The translations under genes and the position numbers were made by a program. DNA of 64,000 bases from Saprospiraceae bacterium (lineage in GTDB: Bacteria; Bacteroidota; Bacteroidia; Chitinophagales; Saprospiraceae), in contig JAEUUT010000143.1 of the NCBI GenBank assembly GCA_016787415.1, positions 1 through 64,000 of the forward strand, in the 5' to 3' direction. The notes under the pieces are model-generated. The model was not told the origin of the DNA. It made no database searches and was given only the letters and a program-made list of their open reading frames with translations. Each line of letters opens with the position of its first letter. The first letter of the stretch is position 1. Of the stretch, positions 27,540 through 35,889 are shown piece after piece.

Positions 27540-30159
27540 ATACCTGATTTTTGTCGTTCTTCTGATTATTACCAACACCAATAAGGGTTTGGGACAAAAC
27601 CAATGTAAGATAGATGGTGACAATAATGGAGTAGTCGCCCAATTCAATAACTCTGGTAACGCATATCTCACTCTAATTGTATTTGATGTAACAAAAGATC
27701 AACTAATTATTAGCATTGGAGAAAACCTGAAAATTACAGATAATCTAAGTGTTTCAGAAGAATTCAAGAAAAAAGAGGATGACTTTAAGCCACTTCCAAT
27801 CAAGTCACCTGAGGCAATAAAACAGTTAGATAAAGCCAAAAACATTATTCTGCCTGCAATGGCAAACTCAAAAACTACTGTTTGTTTCGAGGATTTAATA
27901 AATGATGCAGTTGAAAATGGTAAAATCCAAGTCCAACAGGTTGATTCTTCATACACAAGGTTAGTTATTGGCGATGCAGAAAGATTATTGGGAGATTTTG
28001 TGATTTACTATGAGAGCCAAAGCGGCATTCAACGTGTGAAAGAAAATGGAAAATATTACTATATTATAGGGGGGGAATGTGCTTTTCGAAGCAATAACCT
28101 ATGCAAATACTTTGACTACGCCACTGATTTTTATGGCGACCTTGCTCTTATAGGGTACAAACTTAATTCATATACTTTCGAATATTTTATAATTGACAAA
28201 AATGGCAAAATATATAATAACAATGTTTATGTAAGTTTTAAAGAATTTAATTTAGGCAATGTTAAATACTTATTAATTAATGATAAAGACAAAAAACAAA
28301 TTTTGCTAAATGAAAAGGGGATTACGCAGCCATATGATGCTATTTCATCAATAACAATATCAAACTCAACCTTTTTAATAATACATCAAAATGGACACAT
28401 TGGAATTGCAGAATTAAACCTCAATTATGACAAGGAGCGATTTGAAATAATTAAACCAGATACAATCCAACAAATTGGTGAAATTTACCCATATCCATTT
28501 GAAAGAACCAGTTTTCAATATGAATCAGAGGCATTAGTAAATGTTAAGGTCAATAACGCATGGAATTTAACTCAAATGTCCTTTGGTATTAATTATTCTT
28601 ATCGCAGAGAATTTCTTTTTCAAAATTTACTCGAAAACTATCCTAATCAAATAATTATCCTCCCCAACAACAAAGAAAATAGCGAATTGATAAAAATAAA
28701 ATCCGGTGTAAAGGTTGGACTTATTAATACGAAAAATCGTAAAATATTACCGCCGATATATGATGAAATAACAGATTTTGATAAGTTTGGGTATGCAAAG
28801 ATTCGAAAAGAAAAAACATATCAATACATTGACCGGAGTTTAAATATTGCATCTGTTGAGTATAACTCAATTGCGCAGACGGAATCAGGGGAACTTGCCA
28901 TTTTTGAAAATAACAAAAAGAAAGGTTTATTACAAATTTCAACGAAAGAAATTATAATTGAGGCTGATTTTGACACTATAATTGTTCAAAAAAACAGATC
29001 ATATGTTAAAGTGAAAAAGAATGGATATTTTGGGCTACTTGGAATTTCAAACAAAGTTAATTTAGATGCAATATATGATGACATAAGGATGTTTGACCAT
29101 ACTAAGTATGTCGAGGTTAAAAAAAACGGATTACTTGGAATTGTTAACATTGGTACAGGTAGCATTAACATCTTACCAAAGTACGATAAATTAATTGAAT
29201 TTTGTGATTTGAAGTTTGTTTTTGAAAAAGATGGGAGATGGGGAATTGTAAAACCTGATGGACAAGAAACATTTCTAAATTCCAAAAAGGAAAAATTTGA
29301 AATAAATAATATTAAGCCCAGCAGTTCATATAAAATTGCAATAGTCTTTGGATATGAGAAATATTCGGGAGTAATTAATTCTGATGGGCAATATATTTGT
29401 AAAGGACAATTTAAAGAGTATGTTGCAACAGATTCCAAATTTTACGATAATAAGGAATTAGATAATAATTTGGTTTGGGTATATTTATCTGAAATAAATA
29501 AGATTTTTTTTATCAATAATAGTAAATTAATAGCAACTGTATCAAATTATCAATCCACGATTAGCCAATCCATTGCTTTTAGCAAATACAAATTAATTAA
29601 GACAGATGATAACGGTTATTTGAATTTTAACGGAGAAGCAGTAGTACAAGGCGGTAATACAGAAATAGAAGACTTTAACGACCTTGGGTTTGTTTGGGCA
29701 AAAGACTCAACTTTATATTTTTCGCTATACAACCACAAAGGAAAAAAAATAACAAAACGACCTTACGATGATCATGGTAGAATGAATAAAGAGATGATAA
29801 TTTCTGTAAAACGAAACGATAATTGGGGATATATAAAAATTGATAACAATGAAGAAATTGAGTTGATTAGGTGTAAATATTATATTGTGAATGAATTTAA
29901 TGGTGATTTTGCTATCGTTTATCAAGATACACGTTGGGGGATAATTGGCAAAAATGATTACCTTTATGTGCCGTTCATTTTTAGTGAAATAGAATTTAGA
30001 GATGATAAATTTATTGCAAGATACTACCATCAAAATGAACCTATTTATTTTGAATTAGCACCAAGTTTAGATAATAATCTCAAACGATTTAGGTGTGTTT
30101 CAGGTAATTGTGAACTTTATGAGCAAAGCATCAAATCGTTTTACGAAAAGCGAGATTAG
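27526..30159 (+). CDS. Secreted WG-repeat protein (cassette C, gene 2)
   Basis: 877 residues from ATG 27526, which begins a signal peptide (MKKIKYLIFVVLLIITNTNK); upstream in-frame codons lie within the previous gene. From ~residue 380 on there are many WG-type beta repeats: GVKVGLINTKNRKILPPIYD, KNGYFGLLGISNKVNLDAIY, KNGLLGIVNIGTGSINILPK, KDGRWGIVKPDGQE, NDNWGYIKID, DTRWGIIGKN. The N-terminal ~150 residues share the QCKIDGDNNGVVAQFNNSG motif with the SVGRDNNGIIDQKNNQG tail of the preceding gene. The two proteins are therefore probably functionally linked, with the WG domain as an extracytoplasmic sensor. Very AT-rich. Confidence 0.75.
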   Translation: MKKIKYLIFVVLLIITNTNKGLGQNQCKIDGDNNGVVAQFNNSGNAYLTLIVFDVTKDQLIISIGENLKITDNLSVSEEFKKKEDDFKPLPIKSPEAIKQLDKAKNIILPAMANSKTTVCFEDLINDAVENGKIQVQQVDSSYTRLVIGDAERLLGDFVIYYESQSGIQRVKENGKYYYIIGGECAFRSNNLCKYFDYATDFYGDLALIGYKLNSYTFEYFIIDKNGKIYNNNVYVSFKEFNLGNVKYLLINDKDKKQILLNEKGITQPYDAISSITISNSTFLIIHQNGHIGIAELNLNYDKERFEIIKPDTIQQIGEIYPYPFERTSFQYESEALVNVKVNNAWNLTQMSFGINYSYRREFLFQNLLENYPNQIIILPNNKENSELIKIKSGVKVGLINTKNRKILPPIYDEITDFDKFGYAKIRKEKTYQYIDRSLNIASVEYNSIAQTESGELAIFENNKKKGLLQISTKEIIIEADFDTIIVQKNRSYVKVKKNGYFGLLGISNKVNLDAIYDDIRMFDHTKYVEVKKNGLLGIVNIGTGSINILPKYDKLIEFCDLKFVFEKDGRWGIVKPDGQETFLNSKKEKFEINNIKPSSSYKIAIVFGYEKYSGVINSDGQYICKGQFKEYVATDSKFYDNKELDNNLVWVYLSEINKIFFINNSKLIATVSNYQSTISQSIAFSKYKLIKTDDNGYLNFNGEAVVQGGNTEIEDFNDLGFVWAKDSTLYFSLYNHKGKKITKRPYDDHGRMNKEMIISVKRNDNWGYIKIDNNEEIELIRCKYYIVNEFNGDFAIVYQDTRWGIIGKNDYLYVPFIFSEIEFRDDKFIARYYHQNEPIYFELAPSLDNNLKRFRCVSGNCELYEQSIKSFYEKRD

Positions 30160-30165
30160 CAAAAA

Positions 30166-30256
30166 CGCCCATCAACGGCTTTACGAAAATGCGCTGCAAA
30201 GCCCACCCACAAAAGCCAACGCAGCAGCGCACATTCGTAAAGCCAACCGTTCGATG
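30166..30256 (+). repeat. attC-like recombination site S3
   Basis: 91 bp. Left core CGCCCATCAAC (30166-30176), arms GGCTTTACGAA...TGCGCTGC and GCAGCGCA...TTCGTAAAGCC, apical loop with AAAGCCCACCCAC and AAAAGCCAACGCA, then CAACC and right core GTTCGATG (30249-30256). The left core is complementary to the right core of S2 over 9 bases; the right core is complementary to the left core of S4 over 9 bases. Confidence 0.65.
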
Positions 30257-30289
30257 AAATTAGAATACCCCAAAAGAGGTAAAAGCAGT

Positions 30290-30342
30290 GCTCTAACTAC
30301 AAATCGTAAAGCATTGACTTTCAACGGCTATTTTTGTAGTTA
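30290..30342 (+). promoter_or_regulatory. Hairpin in the leader of the TIR gene
   Basis: CTAACTACAAA and TTTGTAGTTAG form an 11-bp inverted repeat about 30 bases apart, in the unusually long (113-base) space between site S3 and the TIR start codon. May be a transcription terminator for upstream cassettes or an operator; undecided. Confidence 0.35.
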
Positions 30343-30369
30343 GATACGATTAAAAAACTAAAATCATTT

Positions 30370-31119
30370 ATGAAGGCATTGAATATTTTTATCATCTACG
30401 CCCGTGAAGATGTTGATGCTTTACGGGAGTTAAGAGTACAATTTATACCAGTAGCCAAAAACGAAAATCTAAATGTTTGGTATGACGGAGAAATTCTTCC
30501 TGGTCAGCATTGGGATAATGAAATTAAAACTCAATTGCAAAATGCTGATATCGTTTTGCTTTTTATAAGTAAGTATTTTTTCGCCTCAAATTATATTCAA
30601 AACAACGAATTAAAACAGGCACTTGCAAGACACAATGCAGGTGAAGTAGTAATAATACCTGTTATTGTACGTGCTTGTGCATGGCAAGACGCATTTGAGG
30701 TTAGTAGGTTTCAATCTTTGCCATTAGGAGGCCAGCCAATTTTCTCAAAACATTGGCATGACGTTGATGAAGCAATGGCGAATGTTGTTGACGGAGTAAA
30801 AAGAGTTATTCATTTGCTCAAAGGGCATCATGAAGACGATAATTTGATGAAAAAGAAGACAGATAAAATAAGTTTATCACAAATATTTTATGAACCAGAT
30901 GTGCTTAAACAATTAGACTTTGAAATAATTGAGATGAAAATTAGTATACTAAGAAATTATGTAGATTTAAAATTTTATGAAAGCATTAAACATAACGCAC
31001 ATAGCGATTCTACAGACCGGTGGGCAAAGAGTAAGATTCCACCTATTGAAAAAGAAATTGAAATGCTAAATTCCAAATTAGAAAATCTTCTCGTACAGAA
31101 GAATAATAAGGCTACATGA
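30370..31119 (+). CDS. TIR-domain protein (cassette D)
   Basis: 249 residues. Residues ~1-150 form a TIR domain: NIFIIYAREDVDALRELR, WYDGEILPGQHWDNEIKTQL, NADIVLLFISKYFFASNYI, then NNELKQALARH, where the Glu is in the position of the NADase catalytic glutamate, and VVIIPVIVRACAWQD. Residues ~160-249 are helical with a probable coiled coil (EKEIEMLNSKLENLLVQ). Bacterial TIR proteins often deplete NAD+ on phage sensing; others are adaptors. Single-gene cassette, so any partner must be elsewhere or in a neighbouring cassette. Confidence 0.82.
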   Translation: MKALNIFIIYAREDVDALRELRVQFIPVAKNENLNVWYDGEILPGQHWDNEIKTQLQNADIVLLFISKYFFASNYIQNNELKQALARHNAGEVVIIPVIVRACAWQDAFEVSRFQSLPLGGQPIFSKHWHDVDEAMANVVDGVKRVIHLLKGHHEDDNLMKKKTDKISLSQIFYEPDVLKQLDFEIIEMKISILRNYVDLKFYESIKHNAHSDSTDRWAKSKIPPIEKEIEMLNSKLENLLVQKNNKAT

Positions 31120-31187
31120 TTTTTAGTCATTCCAAATAGAAAATTTGAGTAGGATTAATTGTTTGTTTATTGGGACAAGAAAAAAAT

Positions 31188-31277
31188 CATCGAACACCAG
31201 CTTACTGCCCATGCCGCCGAACAGCTAGCCCGCAAACCAAACGCACGGCGGCACAGCAGCAAGCCAAACGTCAGTGG
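31188..31277 (+). repeat. attC-like recombination site S4
   Basis: 90 bp. Left core CATCGAAC (31188-31195) is complementary to the right core of S3. TGCCGCCG pairs with CGGCGGCA; the apical loop holds AAACCAAACGCA, like those in S2 and S3. Right core GTCAGTGG (31270-31277) is preceded by CCAAAC. The open frame that runs through the site from 31159 is an artefact. Confidence 0.6.
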
Positions 31278-31299
31278 CAAGCATAATAAAGTAACAGAA

Positions 31300-32058
31300 A
31301 TGAAATTCGAACTTCTAAAAGTCTTAGATAAAATTTTAGACTTATACAAATTGCCAAGAAATAAAGAGCGATTTGACAAGTATTTGTACCTACTACAAGG
31401 TGCAAATAAAGTTGAAATGATATTGCCTATTGCTGCCTTTAATCCAATGGGAAAGGAACTTGCTTTGAACAAAGTCGAAGCACTATTAGCACTTGATGCA
31501 GAGGCATTGGTTGGAAAATGCCTTAAACAAATTAATTTGGAATTGCGAGGATCAGACGAGCGGGTTTTTAAAGTCGCTATCAATTTAATAGATGATGTCG
31601 AAGGTTCATGGTCAAACTATGCTGTTACGGATTACAAGAATAAATTTGAGTTTGACGGACTAATAAAGAGAAATTTTTGCACGCCAATTTTTTGGACAAG
31701 TGAATCCGTGAGCGAGGAAAAAATCACCCAAAGAACAAAAGAATATTTATACAGAACCATTTATTGGATACATAAGGGACGACCTGAAAGGTTATTTGAT
31801 TGCTTTGAACAAGAGGTATATGTAAACATGGCTTGTGAAAATCAATTTATAAAATCGGAATTACTAGATATTGAATTAATTGAGCATTACTATCATCAGC
31901 ACTTGAATTCAACTGACTATAACCTAAATCTAAATTTCTTTTACGGAGATGAAGAAACGAAAGAGTTGAATTTTCCTTCATATGGAATCCCGAAAAATGG
32001 TGGGTTTAATTTTGTAAAATATATTGCAGATAAAAGAAGGAAAGAAGCCAGTCACTAA
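31300..32058 (+). CDS. Unknown protein (cassette E)
   Basis: 252 residues from ATG 31300 (MKFELLKVLDKILDLYKLPR), 22 bases after the site S4 core. No signal peptide or membrane segment. Sequence marks: RFDKYLYLLQGANKVEMILP, FNPMGKELALNKVEALLALD, RTIYWIHKGRPERLFDC, EHYYHQHLN. No family recognised. The composition (mixed, acidic) and placement next to a TIR gene suggest an immunity or sensor protein, but this is speculation. Its TAA stop lies inside the left core of S5, a habit of cassette genes. Confidence 0.65.
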   Translation: MKFELLKVLDKILDLYKLPRNKERFDKYLYLLQGANKVEMILPIAAFNPMGKELALNKVEALLALDAEALVGKCLKQINLELRGSDERVFKVAINLIDDVEGSWSNYAVTDYKNKFEFDGLIKRNFCTPIFWTSESVSEEKITQRTKEYLYRTIYWIHKGRPERLFDCFEQEVYVNMACENQFIKSELLDIELIEHYYHQHLNSTDYNLNLNFFYGDEETKELNFPSYGIPKNGGFNFVKYIADKRRKEASH

Positions 32059-32119
32059 CATTGTATATGCGATAATGCTCCCTAAACGGTCGCACTGGGC
32101 ATATACTCACCGTTATGCC
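32052..32119 (+). repeat. attC-like recombination site S5 (end of the recognisable array)
   Basis: 68 bp. Left core TCACTAAC (32052-32059), arms GTATATGC (32063-32070) and GCATATAC (32099-32106), right core GTTATGCC (32112-32119) preceded by TCACC. It is 6/8 complementary to the cassette E start (GTCAGTGG). The right core is close to classical attC cores (GTTRRRY). No further site with GGCATAAC was found downstream. Confidence 0.6.
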
Positions 32120-32169
32120 CAATCCAAAAACCCAACAACCAACCGCACCCACCACCAAAATTAGAACTC

Positions 32170-32348
32170 AATGAAAAACTAATCTCCCTCGTGCACATTT
32201 CTCTTGACGGTTTGGTCGCTGGACCGAATAGAGAAATGGACTTGATTAAAATTGACTAGTAAATTTGTGATCATGCCGGTAAACGGATCAGCGAAGGCGA
32301 CATGGCTTTGTATGGAAGTAAATTACTCCATATAATTGAGGCAACAAA
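32170..32348 (+). pseudogene. Remnant of a DHFR/RibD C-terminal-domain-like reductase gene
   Basis: In one frame the translation gives KLISLVHISLDGLVAGPNRE then MDLIKID followed by two stops (TAG TAA), then ICDHAGKRISEGDMALYGSK, which matches the start of YyaP/YwjB-type dihydrofolate-reductase-like proteins. The rest is missing, and an 18-base unit (TAATTGAGGCAACAAAAA) is duplicated in tandem near 32333-32368. It begins about 50 bases after site S5, so it may be a decayed cassette. Confidence 0.6.
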
Positions 32349-32467
32349 AATAATTGAGGCAACAAAAAACCATATAATTTCAACCTGACAGATTTCTTAA
32401 TTCACAAGAGTTGTGGCAAGCCAACAACATCTGCTTGCTTGCTTCAATTTCTACTTGCTGAAACTGC

Positions 32468-35400
32468 ATGCCCAAAAATATTTTCCTCCTATTGCTGTTC
32501 CTGCATCTCACTTGCAATCAAAGCGAAGTGAAAAATAAATCATTTGTCTCCACAACGCAAGACAGCACGGATCCTGTGCAGGTAACCTTACTTGCCAACC
32601 TTCCTGATAGTTTGCAACCGGAAATCCATCTGCTTAAAAATACCCCTACGGCAAAAACCGTCCCCATCCCGGATAAGCCAATATCATTTACCATCAAACA
32701 AAAATTTGGACAGCACCATGTGCAACTTCAACCTCCCCGAAAAACAAAGGCTTCATTTTCATCCATCCTACAAAAATATACTACTGAACAGGGCCTGGCG
32801 CAAGATGTAACTTCATGTATCTATCCAGATAAAAGAGGGAATCTGTGGATTGGCACCTATGTAGGCGGGGTTAGCAAATACGATGGGCACGCTTTTAGCA
32901 ACTATACCACCTCACATGGACTAACAGATAATAGAATCATCGATATTATAGAAGACAGGGCAGGAAATATTTGGTTCGCAACGATGTCTGGTGTAAGTAA
33001 ATTTGACGGCACTACATTTTCCACTTTTGGGAAGTTCAAAGAGGTAAGGAGTATTTTGGAGGATAGTGCTGGAAATTTGTGGTTTGCCGCGCGGAGGGAT
33101 GGTCTTTATAAGTATGCAGGCGATTCAATTACCCGTTATGCTCAGTTGGATGGACTTGATGTTGTTGAATTAAAACAGGACAAAAAAGGGATAATATGGA
33201 TCGGTACGGAGAATAACGGGCTTTACAGATATGATGGAAAAGAATTTACCAACATTGCTTTAGGTAACTTTGAAGCATGGACTATTACGATAGACAAATT
33301 TGGAAACATCTGGACCAGCAACCCTAGAGGTTTCAAAAAATTTGACGGAGCACATGTTGAAAGTTATCCTTATGCTTCTGATGGGCCATATTATTCTTTT
33401 GTTTTTGAAGACCGCCATGCGAGTATATCTTCCCTATTAAATCAATTCAATGGTTTCGCATATGGTTTAGCAGAAAGCATTGTTGAGGACAAACCAGGAA
33501 ATTTATGGTTTTGTTCAACAGCAAACGGGATAGTGAAGTATTCCGGACAAGCGTTTCAAAAATTTACAGACAAAAGCATCAGGAGTATTTTAGAAGATAA
33601 AAGTGGAAACATTTGGTTCACTGGTCAATTTGGTAGCATTTTCCGGTTTGACGGAGAAAATTTTACAATATACGAACTTAACGATACATACTGGTCACTT
33701 TTTCAGGATAAAATTGGCAATATTTGGATAGGAAGTGATTATATAGGTTTGATAAAATTTGATGAAAATGCATACACTTTTTATTCTGATTTAAATGGAT
33801 TAGCCAATAACGCAGTCAGGAGCATAAAGCAGGATAGTAAGGGATATCTGTGGATTGGTACGGAAAATGGATTAAGTAAATTCGATGGGAGATCTTTTAC
33901 CAATTTCACAAAAAGGCAGGGGCTGGCGGGCAACTATGTTGCTTGTATTCTGGAAGATAAACCGGGTGAATTGTTGATTGGCACCGACGGTGGTTTAAGC
34001 CTTTACGATGGTAAATCCTTTACCAATTATTCCCTTAGTCGAATGCCGCATGGTAATGATGTAAGATCGATAATAAAAGATAAGTACGGAAACCTGTGGA
34101 TGGGTACCTATGGTGGAGGACTTGCCAGGTATGATGGAAAATCTTTCTTCACCTATACAACCGAGCAAGGCCTTCCGGATAATGTGGTGACACAGGTTGC
34201 TTTGACAAAAGAAGGGAACATTATTGCGGGTACCAACAACGGCATTGCAATCCTCACGGGATTTAAATCTAATGCAAATAATGCTGACAATGCACCAAAA
34301 AACAGAAATTATGAGGCGTATAATAATTTGAGCAACAGCGAACTGAAAAACTACACACCCGTTTTTGAAATTTACAATCCGAATACAGGCTACCCGGTTA
34401 TGGATGTGAACAGGGGGCAGCATGCTATATTCGAGGACAGTAAAGGATTATTATGGATTGCGTCAGGTTCCGAAAGAAGCGGTTTGATGCGGCTGGATTA
34501 TACATCACTATATAAAAACAACAATCCTCCAGTACTAAACATTTTATCCATTAAAGTAGAGAATGAACTTGTTTGTTGGCATGATTTACTGAATGCTGAA
34601 AAAAATGATCCGAAACCAAAATCCAAATTTGACACTATTCCCATCCCTGCATCGGTTACTGAAGAGGTATCAACGTTTGGAAAACCATTAAACGATGTGC
34701 AAAGAGCAGAAATGCGGAATAAATACAAGGGCATTGAATTCGATAGTATCAGCAAATTTTATCCCGTTCCTCAGACATTGATATTACCCTATGACCATAA
34801 CCATATAACCATTGAGTTTGCAGCAATTGACCCGGACAAGCCTATGCTTGTTCAATACCAATACATGCTCGAAGGCTACAATAAAAAATGGAGCACGCCG
34901 GCAAACATTACGTCAGCAACCTTTGGCAACATGTACGAAGGCAAGTATCATTTTCGGGTAAAAGCGCGCAGCCCGTCCGGTGTATGGAGTGAGCCCATTA
35001 CCTACTCCTTTATTGTGCTCCCGCCATGGTGGCGAACATGGTGGGCCTACACCTTGTATGCACTGGCATTTCTCTTTGCATTAAGAGTTTTCTCCAAATG
35101 GCGGGAACGAAATTTGCGAATGGAGAACGAAAAACTGGAAAGAACGGTAGCGTTAAGAACGGAAGAATTGGTTCATAAAACTAGTATTGTAGAGAAACAA
35201 AAAGCAGAAGTAGAAAAACAAAAACAACGTAGCGATGATTTACTTTTAAACATTCTTCCCGCAGAAGTGGCCGAGGAGCTAAAAGCAAATGGGTATTCAG
35301 AGGCAAAAAAATTTGAATCAATATCAGTTATGTTTACCGACTTTAAAAATTTCACTGTCATCAGCGAGCAAATGAGTCCTGAAGAATTGGTCAGAGAAAT

Positions 35401-35863
35401 TGATGTTTGTTTCTCAGCGTTTGATAATATCATTCACAAGTACGGCTTAGAAAAAATTAAAACCATCGGCGACTCATACATGTGCGCAGGAGGATTACCG
35501 ATTTCAAATAATTCTCATGCAGAAAATGTGGTGAATGCGGCCTTTGAGATTCGAAATTTTATCGCGAATTACAACAAAGAAAAAATTGCCATGGGAAAAT
35601 TTCCATTTGAGATTAGAATAGGTATTAACACAGGGCCTGTAGTAGCAGGAATAGTAGGTTTGAAAAAATTTGCTTATGATATTTGGGGTGATACGGTTAA
35701 CATTGCATCCCGTCTGGAAAACTATAGCGAAGCAGGAAAAATAAACATCAGCGAGAGCACTTATGAATTGGTGAAAGACAAGTTCATCTGTATCCATCGC
35801 GGAAAAATTCAGGTGAAGAATAAAGGAGAGATTGATATGTATTTTGTGGAGATTGCTTCATAG
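32468..35863 (+). CDS. Two-component-regulator propeller sensor fused to a class III adenylate cyclase
   Basis: 1131 residues. A lipobox-like N-terminus (LLFLHLTCNQ). Residues ~100-650 are Reg_prop repeats (GNLWIGTYVGGVSKYDG, GNIWFATMSGVSKFDG and many more). A Y_Y_Y domain at ~775-850 (YQYMLEGYNKKWSTP) precedes a membrane segment at ~855-875 (WAYTLYALAFLFALRVF) and a coiled coil (~885-925). The cyclase at ~945-1130 has both metal Asp (VMFTDFKNF, KTIGDSYMC) and the Lys/Asp pair for adenine (EKIKTIGD, YDIWGD). So it should bind an extracytoplasmic ligand and make cAMP. This sensor is usually joined to a histidine kinase and AraC domain; here a cyclase replaces them. A Crp/Fnr regulator lies 2.2 kb downstream. 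Confidence 0.88.
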   Translation: MPKNIFLLLLFLHLTCNQSEVKNKSFVSTTQDSTDPVQVTLLANLPDSLQPEIHLLKNTPTAKTVPIPDKPISFTIKQKFGQHHVQLQPPRKTKASFSSILQKYTTEQGLAQDVTSCIYPDKRGNLWIGTYVGGVSKYDGHAFSNYTTSHGLTDNRIIDIIEDRAGNIWFATMSGVSKFDGTTFSTFGKFKEVRSILEDSAGNLWFAARRDGLYKYAGDSITRYAQLDGLDVVELKQDKKGIIWIGTENNGLYRYDGKEFTNIALGNFEAWTITIDKFGNIWTSNPRGFKKFDGAHVESYPYASDGPYYSFVFEDRHASISSLLNQFNGFAYGLAESIVEDKPGNLWFCSTANGIVKYSGQAFQKFTDKSIRSILEDKSGNIWFTGQFGSIFRFDGENFTIYELNDTYWSLFQDKIGNIWIGSDYIGLIKFDENAYTFYSDLNGLANNAVRSIKQDSKGYLWIGTENGLSKFDGRSFTNFTKRQGLAGNYVACILEDKPGELLIGTDGGLSLYDGKSFTNYSLSRMPHGNDVRSIIKDKYGNLWMGTYGGGLARYDGKSFFTYTTEQGLPDNVVTQVALTKEGNIIAGTNNGIAILTGFKSNANNADNAPKNRNYEAYNNLSNSELKNYTPVFEIYNPNTGYPVMDVNRGQHAIFEDSKGLLWIASGSERSGLMRLDYTSLYKNNNPPVLNILSIKVENELVCWHDLLNAEKNDPKPKSKFDTIPIPASVTEEVSTFGKPLNDVQRAEMRNKYKGIEFDSISKFYPVPQTLILPYDHNHITIEFAAIDPDKPMLVQYQYMLEGYNKKWSTPANITSATFGNMYEGKYHFRVKARSPSGVWSEPITYSFIVLPPWWRTWWAYTLYALAFLFALRVFSKWRERNLRMENEKLERTVALRTEELVHKTSIVEKQKAEVEKQKQRSDDLLLNILPAEVAEELKANGYSEAKKFESISVMFTDFKNFTVISEQMSPEELVREIDVCFSAFDNIIHKYGLEKIKTIGDSYMCAGGLPISNNSHAENVVNAAFEIRNFIANYNKEKIAMGKFPFEIRIGINTGPVVAGIVGLKKFAYDIWGDTVNIASRLENYSEAGKINISESTYELVKDKFICIHRGKIQVKNKGEIDMYFVEIAS

Positions 35864-35889
35864 ATTGAGTAATTTTCAAAGACACCCAT

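Noticed and set aside
30095..30343. 82-codon frame between the WG-repeat and TIR genes
   Set aside because: It runs through the attC-like palindrome S3 and overlaps the WG gene end; the residues are dictated by the palindrome.
31159..31299. N-terminal extension of the cassette E protein
   Set aside because: These 47 codons cross recombination site S4; the ATG at 31300 just after the core is the natural start.
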